DNA of 64,000 nt, from contig CAYYJS010000011.1 of NCBI GenBank assembly GCA_964472315.1, positions 16,267 through 80,266 of the forward strand, written 5' to 3'. A program made the translations under genes and the position numbers. Positions 1-9,080 of this stretch are shown one piece after another; the first letter of the stretch is position 1, and each line of letters opens with the position of its first letter. Below the pieces are notes generated by a model, which saw only the letters and a list, made by a program, of their open reading frames with translations, made no database searches and was not told where the DNA came from. This stretch comes from CAYYJS01 sp964472315 (GTDB taxonomy: Bacteria > Verrucomicrobiota > Kiritimatiellia > UBA8416).

Positions 1-1013
1 GTCGTCGTACCCCGCGCCAGAGCGCCCGCCACCGCGACCAGCGGGATCTCGTCGATCAGGTTCGGGATTTCGTCGCCCTTGACCGTGGCGCCGATCAACC
101 GTGCCCCGCGCACCGTCACGCGCCCCCGTGGCTCCCACCGTTCGCTGCCGGGATCGCATTGGCAGTCAATCGACGCCCCCATCCGCCGCAGCACATCGAG
201 CAGCGCGGTCCGGCGCGGGTTGAGACCGACGCCATCGACCGTGAGCACCGCGCCCTCGCGGCAGGCCGCGGCGACGATCCAGAACGCCGCCGACGAGAAA
301 TCGCCCGGCACGCGCCATGTTCCCGCGCGCAAGCCATCGGTCCGCCCCGTGCCACGCATCCGCACCGTCAGGCCTTGAACCGTCAGATCGGCGCCCATCG
401 CGAGAAGAACGCGCTCGGTATGATCGCGCGTCGCCCGCGGTTCGACCACCGTCGTCTCGCCCGCCGCGCCCAGGGCGGCCAGCAGCACACACGACTTGAC
501 CTGCGCCGATGCCATCGGCAGTTCGTACCGCAAGGCATGCACCGCCGCCGGCAAGATGCGGATCGGCGGGCGGCCGTCGGCGCCCAACAACTCGACGTTC
601 GCGCCCATCGCCGCCAGCGGCTGCTGAATCCGACGCATCGGACGACTGCGTAACGACGCATCGCCCGTCATCTCCGCTGTCACCCGCTGTCCGGCCAGCA
701 ACCCCGCCAACAGACGCATGCCGGTCCCGGAGTTGCCCATGTCCAACACATGCCCCGGCGATCGCGGACAACCGCCGACGCCGCGAATCGTCACCTGCGT
801 TCCCGCCCGTTCGACACCGGCGCCCAGGGCCGCCATCGCGTCCAGCGTGTGCAGGCAGTCCTCGCTTGCCAGAAACCCGTCGATCTCCGAAACGCCGCTC
901 GCGATACCGGCCAGCATGGCGATACGGTGCGAGATACTCTTGTCGCCCGGCACGTTAACCACGCCGCCAATCGTCGCCGTCGGCGCAACCGTCCATTCCG
1001 CGCATGCGGTCAT
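1..1013 (-). CDS. aroA: 3-phosphoshikimate 1-carboxyvinyltransferase (EPSP synthase), C-terminus outside window
   Basis: Transfers enolpyruvate from PEP to shikimate-3-phosphate, the sixth step of the shikimate pathway in the cytoplasm. The reading frame opens at the ATG whose A is base 1013 and is still open at base 1, so about 337 of the usual 430 residues are present. Visible family motifs are PGDKSISHR near residues 23-31 (phosphate-binding Lys), GNSGTGMRLLAG near 90-101, and VPGDFSSAAFW in the second lobe. The start codon overlaps the tyrA stop (ATGA), so the two are translationally coupled. It is the last gene visible in the aromatic amino-acid run trpS-scpAB-hisC-tyrA-aroA. Identification is secure; only the C-terminal end is missing because of the window edge. 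Confidence 0.95.
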   Translation of the reverse strand, partial: MTACAEWTVAPTATIGGVVNVPGDKSISHRIAMLAGIASGVSEIDGFLASEDCLHTLDAMAALGAGVERAGTQVTIRGVGGCPRSPGHVLDMGNSGTGMRLLAGLLAGQRVTAEMTGDASLRSRPMRRIQQPLAAMGANVELLGADGRPPIRILPAAVHALRYELPMASAQVKSCVLLAALGAAGETTVVEPRATRDHTERVLLAMGADLTVQGLTVRMRGTGRTDGLRAGTWRVPGDFSSAAFWIVAAACREGAVLTVDGVGLNPRRTALLDVLRRMGASIDCQCDPGSERWEPRGRVTVRGARLIGATVKGDEIPNLIDEIPLVAVAGALARGTT

Positions 1014-1903
1014 TCGCCCGACTCCTTTGTTTGACCCGCGACCCGAGTGCACAGCGCCCGCCGATGCGCTCGCGCCGACGCCAGAAACCGGCGCACCCCT
1101 TCGAAATCGCCCGCGGCCACCAACTCGCGCACCTGCACGAGCACGCGCTCGTAGGCGCCAAGTTCGTCGAGTATGGCCCGGTCGTTGCTTTTGACAATGT
1201 CATGCCACATGTCTTCGGACCCTTCCGCCACGCGCGATGTATCGCGAAAACCCGACCCGCAGTACGGGCCGGCGCCGGCGCCGTCGCGCCCCACGGTCAC
1301 CGCCAGCGCCGCGGCGACCAGATGCGGCAGGTGGCTCGTACGCGCGATTGTCCGATCATGCGCGTCCGGCGACATGACGCGGACCCGGCCGCCCACCCCT
1401 TCCCAGAAACGGCTGACGCGGCCGACGGCGTCCTCCGCCGTTCCCGCCGCGGGCGTGACGATCACCATGGCCCCTTCATACAGGCCCTCATCGGCCACAT
1501 CGAAGCCCGACTGCTCGGATCCGCACATGGGGTGGCTGCCGACAAATGCGGCATCCCGTTCCCGCAGGAGCATGTCCAACGTGTCGACCAGGACCCGCTT
1601 TGTGCTGCCCACATCCGTCACCAGCGCCCCCGGCGCCAAGGCGTCGCGGCACGCCCGCAACAGGCCCTCCATGGTCAGTACCGGCGTGCAGAGCACCACC
1701 AGGTCCGCGCCGCGCACGGCGTCGGCGGGGTCGTCGAATGCCGCGTCCACCGCCCCCGCCGCCAGCGCCTGCGCGCGGGTCGCGGCGCGCCGCGCGTACC
1801 CCGACACATGCGCCGCGAGCCCCCGCCGCATGGCCGCCAGCGCCAGCGAGCCGCCCATCAGACCCAGCCCCAGAACCGCCAATCGCCGCACGGTCGTCCT
1901 CAT
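1010..1903 (-). CDS. tyrA: Prephenate dehydrogenase
   Basis: NAD(P)-dependent oxidative decarboxylation of prephenate to 4-hydroxyphenylpyruvate, on the tyrosine branch. The 297-residue protein opens with a Rossmann nucleotide-binding loop (LGLGLMGGSLA, residues about 11-21). Later come VVLCTPV, TDVGSTK and the GSHPMCGSEQSG stretch, which carries the catalytic-site His and the conserved HPM of the family. There is no chorismate mutase or ACT domain, so this is the short monofunctional type. Start and stop overlap by 4 bp with hisC upstream and aroA downstream, giving a tightly coupled unit for aromatic amino-acid synthesis. An arogenate dehydrogenase specificity cannot be excluded by reading alone. 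Confidence 0.92.
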   Translation of the reverse strand: MRTTVRRLAVLGLGLMGGSLALAAMRRGLAAHVSGYARRAATRAQALAAGAVDAAFDDPADAVRGADLVVLCTPVLTMEGLLRACRDALAPGALVTDVGSTKRVLVDTLDMLLRERDAAFVGSHPMCGSEQSGFDVADEGLYEGAMVIVTPAAGTAEDAVGRVSRFWEGVGGRVRVMSPDAHDRTIARTSHLPHLVAAALAVTVGRDGAGAGPYCGSGFRDTSRVAEGSEDMWHDIVKSNDRAILDELGAYERVLVQVRELVAAGDFEGVRRFLASARAHRRALCTRVAGQTKESGE

Positions 1904-3018
1904 CCTCGATCCCTGCTTTCCAGAACCTTCCGCAGTGCCGCCAGGCAGCGCCGGTTCTGCTCCGGCAACCCCGTCGTGACGCGAATATAGTCCGGTAACC
2001 CGTACGCGTCCATGGGACGCACGATGATGCCTTCGCGCTGCAACGCCATGAACACCTCGCGGCCGCGCCCGACGTTCACGAGAACGAAGTTGGCGACCGA
2101 CGGTACGAAAGGCAGACCCATCCGATCGAACGCCTGCGCGAAGTACGCAAGTCCGTCCCGCACCAGCGCCCGCGTTCGCGCCACATGCTCGTCATCGTCG
2201 AGCGCGGCCACGGCGGCCGCCTGTGCCATCGCGTTCACATTGAACGGCTGGCGCACCCGGTTCAACAACCGGATGCAATCCGGCGGCGCCACGGCATAGC
2301 CGACACGCAGCCCCGCCAGGCCGTATGTCTTGGAAAATGTCCTCAGCACCACCACCGGACGCCCCCGCCGCACATAGCGCAGGGTGTCCGGCTGTCGGGC
2401 CGGCTCAAGCAATTCGACATAGGCCTCGTCGAAACACACGATCGCGTGGTCCGGCACGGTCGCCATGAAGGCGTCGATGGCGTCGCCGGAAACCACCGTG
2501 CCGGTCGGGTTGTTGGGGTTGCCGATAAAGACAAGCCGCGTATCCGGGCGCACGGCGGCCGCCATGGCGGGCAAGTCGTGCGTGAACGCGTGCATGGGTA
2601 CGGAAAGCACCTCCGCCTGCTCGACGGCCGCGACAAGCCGGTAGACGACGAACGCGCGATCGGCCATGACGATGCTGGTGCCGGGCCCCAGGAAGACATG
2701 GCCGAGAAACTCCAGCAACTCGTTGCTGCCGTTGCCTACGATCAGGTGGTCGGGCGGCACATTCAGGCGTCGCGACAGCGCTTCCTTGAGGTAGTACGCG
2801 CCGCCGTCCGGGTACAAATGCATCGCCCCCGCGGCATCGCGCATGACCGCCATCGCCCGTGGCGACGGCCCCAAGGCGTTCTCGTTGGACGCCAGCTTGG
2901 CGATGCCCGACACGTCCGCCAAGCCCAACTCGCGTGCCACTTCCTCGATCGGGCGGCCCGGTTCATACGTCCCCAGACCGGCGATCCAGGGCTTTGCCAG
3001 GGTCTCGAACGCAGTCAT
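1900..3018 (-). CDS. hisC: Histidinol-phosphate / aromatic aminotransferase, class I/II PLP-dependent
   Basis: A 372-residue fold-type I aminotransferase of the HisC family. It shows the SNENALGPSP N-terminal signature (residues about 43-52), the GNGSNELLE cofactor loop, GNPNNPTGT, and the PLP lysine in SKTYGLAGLRVGYA. HisC-family enzymes convert imidazole-acetol phosphate to histidinol phosphate, and many also transaminate phenylpyruvate and 4-hydroxyphenylpyruvate. Here the gene is joined by ATGA overlaps to scpB upstream and tyrA downstream, with no other his gene in the window. That context suggests its main job may be the last step of Tyr/Phe synthesis. The family call is strong; the substrate is inferred. 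Confidence 0.9.
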   Translation of the reverse strand: MTAFETLAKPWIAGLGTYEPGRPIEEVARELGLADVSGIAKLASNENALGPSPRAMAVMRDAAGAMHLYPDGGAYYLKEALSRRLNVPPDHLIVGNGSNELLEFLGHVFLGPGTSIVMADRAFVVYRLVAAVEQAEVLSVPMHAFTHDLPAMAAAVRPDTRLVFIGNPNNPTGTVVSGDAIDAFMATVPDHAIVCFDEAYVELLEPARQPDTLRYVRRGRPVVVLRTFSKTYGLAGLRVGYAVAPPDCIRLLNRVRQPFNVNAMAQAAAVAALDDDEHVARTRALVRDGLAYFAQAFDRMGLPFVPSVANFVLVNVGRGREVFMALQREGIIVRPMDAYGLPDYIRVTTGLPEQNRRCLAALRKVLESRDRG

Positions 3019-3764
3019 TCCCCGTCGTCCTCCAGCAGCCGTTCGGCGTCCGCCGGCGCGGGCGGCGCCGGAGGCGCCAGCGGCAGTTCAGGCGCCGCGG
3101 TCGGCCGCGATTTCGCCCCGTCAAGCGCCAGTTCGGCGGTCGAGGACGGACCTTCCTCCTCGCCCGCCGCGGCGGCCTTGAGACCCTCGCGGCGCATCAG
3201 CACCATCGGCGCCATCTTATCCAGGTCCTTCAGATCCCGCAGCCCGAAGTGCTCGAGAAACGCATGGGTCGTGCCGTACAGAAAGGGTCGTCCCGGCAGG
3301 TCGCTTCGTCCGGCAATCCGCACGAGCTGCGCTTCCATCAGGGCTTTGATCACATGCGCCACATCCACGCCGCGCACCGCTTCAAGGTCCGACTTGGCGA
3401 TCGGCTGCCGGTAGGCGATGATGGCCAGCGTTTCCAGCGCGGGTCGCGACAGACGCTGCGGCTTCGTCTGCAGCATATGCCGCAGCCAGCGGCCGCACGC
3501 GGCATCGCTCTGCAGACGGAACCCGCCCGCGACTTCGGCCACCGTGAACCCGACGTGCGTCCGCTCCAGATCCACGCGCAACTCCTCGATCGCCTCCCGA
3601 ATCTGCCCCGGCTTGATCTGCGAATAGACCGCCGCATCCTCCGCGAGGTCGGCCACATCGACGAGACACCGCCGCAGCTCGCCGAGCCCCAGTGGACGAT
3701 TGGCCCCGAAAATCAGCGCACCCACGATCCGTTTGAGCTCCGGCAACGCATCATCTCTTGACAT
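3015..3764 (-). CDS. scpB: Segregation and condensation protein B
   Basis: ScpB is the winged-helix kite subunit that joins ScpA and SMC in the chromosome condensation complex. The 249-residue reading starts at MSRDDALPELKRIVGALIF. A longer in-frame start exists, but its extra residues are basic and lie over the scpA coding end. Winged-helix signatures seen include LSRPALETLAIIAYRQPI and KSDLEAVRGVD, followed by the GRPFLYGTT strand. The last 50 residues are a Pro/Ala-rich tail not needed by the family. The start lies 14 bp inside the end of scpA, as expected for the usual scpA-scpB pair, and the stop overlaps the hisC start. Confidence 0.92.
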   Translation of the reverse strand: MSRDDALPELKRIVGALIFGANRPLGLGELRRCLVDVADLAEDAAVYSQIKPGQIREAIEELRVDLERTHVGFTVAEVAGGFRLQSDAACGRWLRHMLQTKPQRLSRPALETLAIIAYRQPIAKSDLEAVRGVDVAHVIKALMEAQLVRIAGRSDLPGRPFLYGTTHAFLEHFGLRDLKDLDKMAPMVLMRREGLKAAAAGEEEGPSSTAELALDGAKSRPTAAPELPLAPPAPPAPADAERLLEDDGE

Positions 3765-4608
3765 CGTCGATCTCCTCCGTTCCCGCGTCCGTATCCGTCG
3801 CGGCCCCAAAATCGAATTCCAACTCGCCCGAACTGTCGTCCTCGGGTCGCCACTCGCTGGGCGGGTCCTCGGGGTTCTCGTTCGGCGTGATGAAGATTTC
3901 GCCGAACACCGCGCCCTGGATGGCGTTGATCTGGCGCAACCGGAGCAGTTCGAGCAACGCCAGGAACGTGCAGATGATCTCGTTCCGCGAGGCCAGCGAC
4001 CGGAACAGGCTCGTGAACTTCATCTGCCGCTTCTGACGGATCGTCATCAGGACGAAATCGATCTTGTCGGCCACCGTGTAGCGGTCGCCGGCGATCTCGC
4101 CGATCGTTTCCGGCGGCGCATTCTTGAGTACGTCGTTGAACGCCGCGATCAGATCGAACAGGCTGACGTCCTGGAGCATCAGCCCCGGATCGTCGGGCTC
4201 GATCGTCACCGCGCTCTTGCCGCCGAAACCGAACACGTTCTCCTGGTGAAGTTCGCGCTCCTGGAGTTGATTCGCGATATCCTTGAACTTCTTGTATTCG
4301 ACGAGTTGCCGCACCAGTTCCCATCGCGGATCGTCCTCTTCCTCTTCCTCCACCTCGCCGCGGTCCTCGACCGGCAGCAGCATACGGCTCTTGATCATCA
4401 TCAGCGTCGCCGCCATCACGATGAACTCGCCGGCGATGTTCAGATCCAGCATTTTCATGACGTCCAGATACTGCATGTACTGGCGCGTGATGGACTCGAT
4501 CGGGATGTTGTAAATATCGATCTCATCCTTGCGAAGCAGGTAGAGCAGGAGATCGAGCGGTCCCTCGAACACATCCAGCTCGACCTTGTATTCCTCCTGA
4601 ACCGGCAT
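3751..4608 (-). CDS. scpA: Segregation and condensation protein A (kleisin)
   Basis: ScpA is the kleisin subunit that bridges the SMC heads. The N-terminal kleisin signature VFEGPLDLLLYLLRKDEIDIYNI sits at residues about 11-33 of the 285-residue protein, followed by MAATLMMIKSRMLLP. A C-terminal winged-helix stretch (TFLALLELLRL) is also visible. The chosen start MPVQEEYK has an AAGGA ribosome-binding site 8 bp upstream; ATGs at 4617 and 4641 are possible but have poorer spacing. A very acidic linker (EVEEEEEDDPRW) lies in the middle. About 100 bp separate it from trpS, so it may be cotranscribed with trpS or have its own start. Confidence 0.92.
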   Translation of the reverse strand: MPVQEEYKVELDVFEGPLDLLLYLLRKDEIDIYNIPIESITRQYMQYLDVMKMLDLNIAGEFIVMAATLMMIKSRMLLPVEDRGEVEEEEEDDPRWELVRQLVEYKKFKDIANQLQERELHQENVFGFGGKSAVTIEPDDPGLMLQDVSLFDLIAAFNDVLKNAPPETIGEIAGDRYTVADKIDFVLMTIRQKRQMKFTSLFRSLASRNEIICTFLALLELLRLRQINAIQGAVFGEIFITPNENPEDPPSEWRPEDDSSGELEFDFGAATDTDAGTEEIDDVKR

Positions 4609-4707
4609 CGTCGACATCCTTAAGGCAAGTTGTTCCCGCATGGTTGTTCGGGTCTCAAGTTCGCGGACGGTGACACCCGGAGCGTGGCGCCCGCACGCCA
4701 GACACCG

Positions 4708-5676
4708 TCACTCGATGCCCATCGCGCGTCGCGCCGCGCGTAACGTGCTCCCGGCCACGGCGCGCGCCCGCGCCGCGCCGTCCCGCAAAATAGCCTCGAC
4801 GCGCTCGGGCGCGGCGGCGAGTTCCTCCCGCCGGGCACGGAACGGCTTGAAGTAGTTCCACATGGCCTCGAACAAGGCCTTCTTCGCATCGCCATAGCCG
4901 TAACCCCCGGCCCGGTAGCGCGCGGCCATGGCCTCCCGCTCCTCGGGCGAGGCCAGCAACTTGTACAGCGCAAACACGTTGCAGACATCCGGATTCTTCG
5001 GGGCCTCCATCGGCGTGCTGTCGGTCACGATACGCATGATGCGCGCGCGCGTGTCCTTCATATCGCCAAAGAGTTCGATGTGGTTGTTGTACGACTTCGA
5101 CATCTTCTGACCGTCGATTCCGGGGACCAGGGCCACATCGTCGCGGATGGAGGGCTCCGGCACGGTGAAAACCGGACCGTACTGGCTGTTGTAACGAAGG
5201 GCGATGTCGCGCGTCACCTCGACGTGCTGCTTCTGATCGCGACCGACGGGAACGAGCGTGGATTGATAGGCCAGGATATCCGCCGCCATCAACACCGGAT
5301 ACGCGAAAAGTCCGTGGCTCGGGGCGATGCCCTTGGCCAACTTGTCCTTGTAGGAGTGGCAGCGCTCCAACAGCCCCATCGGCGTCACGGTCGACAACAG
5401 CCATGTCAACTCGGTCACCTCGGGCACGTCGCTCTGACGGAAAAACACCGTTCGCGACGGGTCCAGGCCGCAGGCGAGAAAGTCCAACGCCGCGTCCCAG
5501 GTTCCCGCCCTGAGGGCGGCGGGATCGGCGACCGTCGTCAAGGCGTGATAGTTCGCGATGAAGAGGAACGCCTCGCCTTGCGACTGGAGGTCGATCGCCG
5601 GCTTCATCATCCCGAAATAGTTCCCGAGGTGCAGTCGTCCGCTCGGTTGGATACCGGATAGTACTCGCATCGTCAT
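4708..5676 (-). CDS. trpS: Tryptophan--tRNA ligase
   Basis: A class I aminoacyl-tRNA synthetase that charges tRNA-Trp. The 322-residue length is typical of the bacterial enzyme. Motifs seen are the HIGH-equivalent GIQPSGRLHLGNYFGM at residues about 8-23, the tryptophan pocket stretch PVLMAADILAYQSTLVPVG, and KMSKS in GIDGQKMSKSYNN. The start can be ATG at 5676 (MTMRV) or at 5670 (MRV). A plausible promoter lies upstream between this gene and the restriction-modification gene. It is the first gene of the run that continues into scpAB-hisC-tyrA-aroA. Confidence 0.95.
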   Translation of the reverse strand: MTMRVLSGIQPSGRLHLGNYFGMMKPAIDLQSQGEAFLFIANYHALTTVADPAALRAGTWDAALDFLACGLDPSRTVFFRQSDVPEVTELTWLLSTVTPMGLLERCHSYKDKLAKGIAPSHGLFAYPVLMAADILAYQSTLVPVGRDQKQHVEVTRDIALRYNSQYGPVFTVPEPSIRDDVALVPGIDGQKMSKSYNNHIELFGDMKDTRARIMRIVTDSTPMEAPKNPDVCNVFALYKLLASPEEREAMAARYRAGGYGYGDAKKALFEAMWNYFKPFRARREELAAAPERVEAILRDGAARARAVAGSTLRAARRAMGIE

Positions 5677-5716
5677 GTTGCCCGCCTGTTCCCGTTACGC
5701 GACATGGATCATTGAC

Positions 5717-5746
5717 CGCGTACCTTACCCCACCATCGCCTGTCAA
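5717..5746 (-). promoter_or_regulatory. Candidate sigma-70 promoter for trpS
   Basis: Reading the minus strand, a perfect -35 hexamer TTGACA (bases 5746-5741) is followed after 18 bp by TACGCG (5722-5717). The latter is a poor -10 match, keeping only the first two bases. It lies about 40 bp upstream of the trpS start in the only non-coding gap there. The -35 match is what supports the call; the -10 is weak. Confidence 0.3.
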
Positions 5747-5788
5747 GGCAAGCGCCGCTCAGCGCGCGATGGCAGCTCTCGTTTCGAT

Positions 5789-8700
5789 TCACCTGCGGCC
5801 GGCACAAGGCATGGCGGGGGTCATCGGGCCGGTGCTGCTCTCGGCGTCGGAATAGAGGGTGTCAATCTGTTGCTGTAGGTCGATGGTGCGGCCAAGCGCT
5901 GTCACAATCCGGCAGTATGTCCGAATGTCGTCGAGTTCGAGGCGGCGCTCTTTGCGGTCTTTGAGCCACTTCTCGCAAACCCGGTAGCCGCCGACCTGGT
6001 ACGTCCAGACGGATTCCGGCACGGGTGCGAAGTACTGAGCGCCGTTGATGTACACGCGCTTTTCGGCGGCGGCGTACCTGAGACCGGTCTGGCGGTCTTT
6101 CTCAACACGACCATCACCCTCGCCCTCGAACCGACAGGTCGGCGTGTCGAGGTCCGGCGATTTCTGCACGTGGAGGCCGACCAGTTTCTCCCCGAGGACG
6201 GACAGCTTCTTGAACAGCTTCGCGTCCGCTGTGAACGGGATGCGCGGAAAGTCCGCCTTGAGGAACTCGGCATACTTTGTCCGGTAGGTCGGCGCGTAGA
6301 GCACGGCGTAGATGTAGTGGAAAATGGCCTCGGGCGTCGGAGCCCTGCCATGGGCCGTCGCCAGCGCCGAGACTATCGCCGGGTTCAGGTTTGGCTCTTT
6401 CGCGCCGTAAAGCGCTTTCGGTTCGAAGAGCATCAGGTTGACCCATCGACGACGTTCCTTTTGGTGGGCGGCACGCTCTAACGAGAGATAGAGAGGAAAA
6501 TGATAATCGATGGTCTTGAGTGATACAGCCACATGGTCGGAAATGACCTCGGCTGCAAAAGCATGGTGCCAAGAACCAGCGTGTTCGACGCGTTTTGGCA
6601 CCAACAGAGCCAGATTCTCTCCAGCCAGCATGTGGCGCATGACATCGAAACGCCCACGTTCGATCATGGACTCGTGGTAGAGTAACCAACGCGTGTCAAA
6701 TGGACGGTAGAGGCAGCGTACGATATGCCTGTCGACGTCCGGTTCGGCGCGAAGGGCGTCTCGTGCCGCCCGGACAGACCAGGAGTCGATCTCCCTCAGC
6801 GAATACGCGGCCCTAATCACGTCATCTGACAGTACATTGTCACGGAACTGCATGGCACGGCGTTTCAGCGCCGCGCGATCCGTGTCGAGCACCAAACTGT
6901 CCCGCGCGGTCACGATGCCAACGCTGTTGACGGGGAAAATGTCGGGAATGGCCGGATAGCCCTCGTAGCGACGCATGGCGGTTTCATCCCGGCGGATGAA
7001 GAGATAACCGCCGGAACGCGGCGCCAGTTTGCGCCAGCGGGTGTCGGCAACGCCATGCGCATCGAGCCAGGCGTATTTATCCTCACGCGACCCGAAAAGG
7101 TCGGCCTGCCGCACCACGGCATCCGCTTTGATCTGGCCGCCGCGCTTGATGAATAGCGCGATGGCGACGCCTTGCCGGATGTCGAAGACGTTCTTGTCCG
7201 GGCTGCCATCCGGGCAGACTTCCTTCTTGAGCGAGTTGCCGTGCAGGTCGAGGATGAAGATGTCGTCGAAAGTGCGCATGAGGCTTTGGCGCATGCCGCG
7301 GAAAGTGGGGTTGTCGAGGTACCCATGGTTGGTGATCATGCCGACGATGCCCTGCCCAGACTGTTCGATCTTCCACTGGGCAAAGCGCAGGAACTTCACG
7401 TAGTCGTCCTGTAGCCACTTCGGGTTTCTTTCACCAAGAGGCTTCCCGTCCACCTGTTTGTACGTATCGATGAGTCCTTTGATCCACTTCCCGACGTTGG
7501 TGGAGTGGCCTGAGTAAGGCGGATTTCCAAGGATGACGAGGATCGGGGTCTTCTGTTTGACCGCACCGGCCAGTCGGGATTCTTCGGCCAAAGCGGAGAA
7601 GCCGGGGAGGCGGCTATGTTCCAGTTCCTCGTTGTCGAGGGTGTTGGTCAGAAAGAAGGGGACGCGCTCGTCGTTGGTGAGGCGGTGGCCGAGTTCTTCG
7701 AGGAAGAAGCTCATCTTGAGGTGGCCGACGGCGTAGGGCGCCATCATCAACTCGAAGGCGTAGAAGTTCTTGAGGATGTGGCGGCGGATGAAGTCGGCGC
7801 GTCCGCCCTTGCCGTATTTGGCCTCGAACTCGGCGACGGCCACTTGCGCGGCACGGGCGATGAAAGTCATGGTGCCCGCCGCCGGGTCGAGCAGGGTTAC
7901 GCCGTCGGCGGCCAGGCCGTCGGGTTTGCCGAAGTCGCTCTTGAGAATGCCGTGAAGCGAGCGGACGATGTAGCCGACGACCGGTTCGGGGGTGTAGTAG
8001 ACGCCGCGGCGTTCGCGCTCGGCGGGGTCGTACTGGGCCAGGAAGGTTTCGTAGAAGTGGACGATGGGATCGCTGCCTTTGCCCTCGTGATAGTAGCGGT
8101 CGAGGATGCCGGGGGCGTCGGCGACAGCCAGGACTTCGGCGATATCGTCCACGCACCAAGCCAGTTGTTCGGGCAGGTCGCCCAGCGAAATGAAGCGGAA
8201 CAGGTCACGTAAGACGCCGATGGTGTGGGGGATGTTGTCGAACGCGGCGCGGCGGCTGAAACCGCATGCCTGTCGCGTGGGCGACGCAGAGAGGTCCCCG
8301 GCGCGGGTGCGGGCGGCGAACATGCCGTAGGTGATGGTTTGGGCGAAGAGGTCGGCGAAGTCCTCGGGCGTCAACGTGCCGATCAGATAGGTTTGGAATG
8401 CCTCGAAGAACCCTGCCAGGACGCCTGCCTGCGCGGTGGCGGCCGCGGCTGACCGGCCGGGGGTGTCCTTTTCCTGCGCGAGTTGTCGTCCGATCACATC
8501 CCGAAGGAATCGCGTGCGCTTGGCCAGTTCCACGGCGAGGGATTCGGCCGTAAACACCATGGGCAGAGAGAATCCCAGGAACCGGTCAAGGAGGGCGCGG
8601 AGGTCGTCGGCCTTTTCGATTGCCGGGGTTGCGCGCAGTCTGGTAAGCACAAAGGGGCGGGCAGCCAAGACCGTCTGCACGCGTTCGCCGTTGCGGTAAA

Positions 8701-9046
8701 GCCGGTACTCGAAGAAGTTGGTGAGGATCAGGTTCGGGAACGTGGCGCGATAGCGCGTGAGCTGTTCCGATTCCTCGATGTCATCCAGACGCTCTTCTGT
8801 CGGCTTCTTGGCTTCGACGTAGCCAACGATCCGGTCCATGCCGTTCCAAAGACGAAAATCCGGATTCCCCGCGTCCGTGGGTTTGGGGAGGGTGGTGACG
8901 CAAATGTGCTTTCGGCCTGTGTCGTCGGCGGCCGCCTTCAGCATGGCGGCCAGCGCGGGGTAGAAACTCTCCTCCCGCGCATCGCCATGCTGGGCCACGG
9001 CATGCAGTTCCTTGAAGTAGCTGTCGAATAGGCTTGTGTCGCTCAT
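5789..9046 (-). CDS. Single-chain restriction-modification enzyme (nuclease + N6-adenine methyltransferase, type ISP/IIG-like)
   Basis: The 1085-residue protein combines DNA cleavage and adenine methylation. Near the N-terminus a PD-(D/E)xK nuclease site is visible: GNPDFRLW with Asp63, then GYVEAKKP with Glu78 and Lys80. An AdoMet-binding motif DPAAGTMTF starts at about residue 387 and the catalytic NPPY motif lies at 508-511 (LGNPPYSGHS). The C-terminal 500 residues look like a target-recognition and adomet-type tail similar to type ISP enzymes. No helicase motifs are seen between the nuclease and methyltransferase, unlike full type ISP proteins of about 1600 residues. The start MSDTSLFDSYFK is preferred because upstream codons in this frame overlap the regulator gene. 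It lies 34 bp downstream of a GbsR-like regulator. Its sequence specificity cannot be read. Confidence 0.85.
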   Translation of the reverse strand: MSDTSLFDSYFKELHAVAQHGDAREESFYPALAAMLKAAADDTGRKHICVTTLPKPTDAGNPDFRLWNGMDRIVGYVEAKKPTEERLDDIEESEQLTRYRATFPNLILTNFFEYRLYRNGERVQTVLAARPFVLTRLRATPAIEKADDLRALLDRFLGFSLPMVFTAESLAVELAKRTRFLRDVIGRQLAQEKDTPGRSAAAATAQAGVLAGFFEAFQTYLIGTLTPEDFADLFAQTITYGMFAARTRAGDLSASPTRQACGFSRRAAFDNIPHTIGVLRDLFRFISLGDLPEQLAWCVDDIAEVLAVADAPGILDRYYHEGKGSDPIVHFYETFLAQYDPAERERRGVYYTPEPVVGYIVRSLHGILKSDFGKPDGLAADGVTLLDPAAGTMTFIARAAQVAVAEFEAKYGKGGRADFIRRHILKNFYAFELMMAPYAVGHLKMSFFLEELGHRLTNDERVPFFLTNTLDNEELEHSRLPGFSALAEESRLAGAVKQKTPILVILGNPPYSGHSTNVGKWIKGLIDTYKQVDGKPLGERNPKWLQDDYVKFLRFAQWKIEQSGQGIVGMITNHGYLDNPTFRGMRQSLMRTFDDIFILDLHGNSLKKEVCPDGSPDKNVFDIRQGVAIALFIKRGGQIKADAVVRQADLFGSREDKYAWLDAHGVADTRWRKLAPRSGGYLFIRRDETAMRRYEGYPAIPDIFPVNSVGIVTARDSLVLDTDRAALKRRAMQFRDNVLSDDVIRAAYSLREIDSWSVRAARDALRAEPDVDRHIVRCLYRPFDTRWLLYHESMIERGRFDVMRHMLAGENLALLVPKRVEHAGSWHHAFAAEVISDHVAVSLKTIDYHFPLYLSLERAAHQKERRRWVNLMLFEPKALYGAKEPNLNPAIVSALATAHGRAPTPEAIFHYIYAVLYAPTYRTKYAEFLKADFPRIPFTADAKLFKKLSVLGEKLVGLHVQKSPDLDTPTCRFEGEGDGRVEKDRQTGLRYAAAEKRVYINGAQYFAPVPESVWTYQVGGYRVCEKWLKDRKERRLELDDIRTYCRIVTALGRTIDLQQQIDTLYSDAESSTGPMTPAMPCAGRR

Positions 9047-9080
9047 TGCATTCCCGTTCGCGCAAACACGCCTTTCACGG

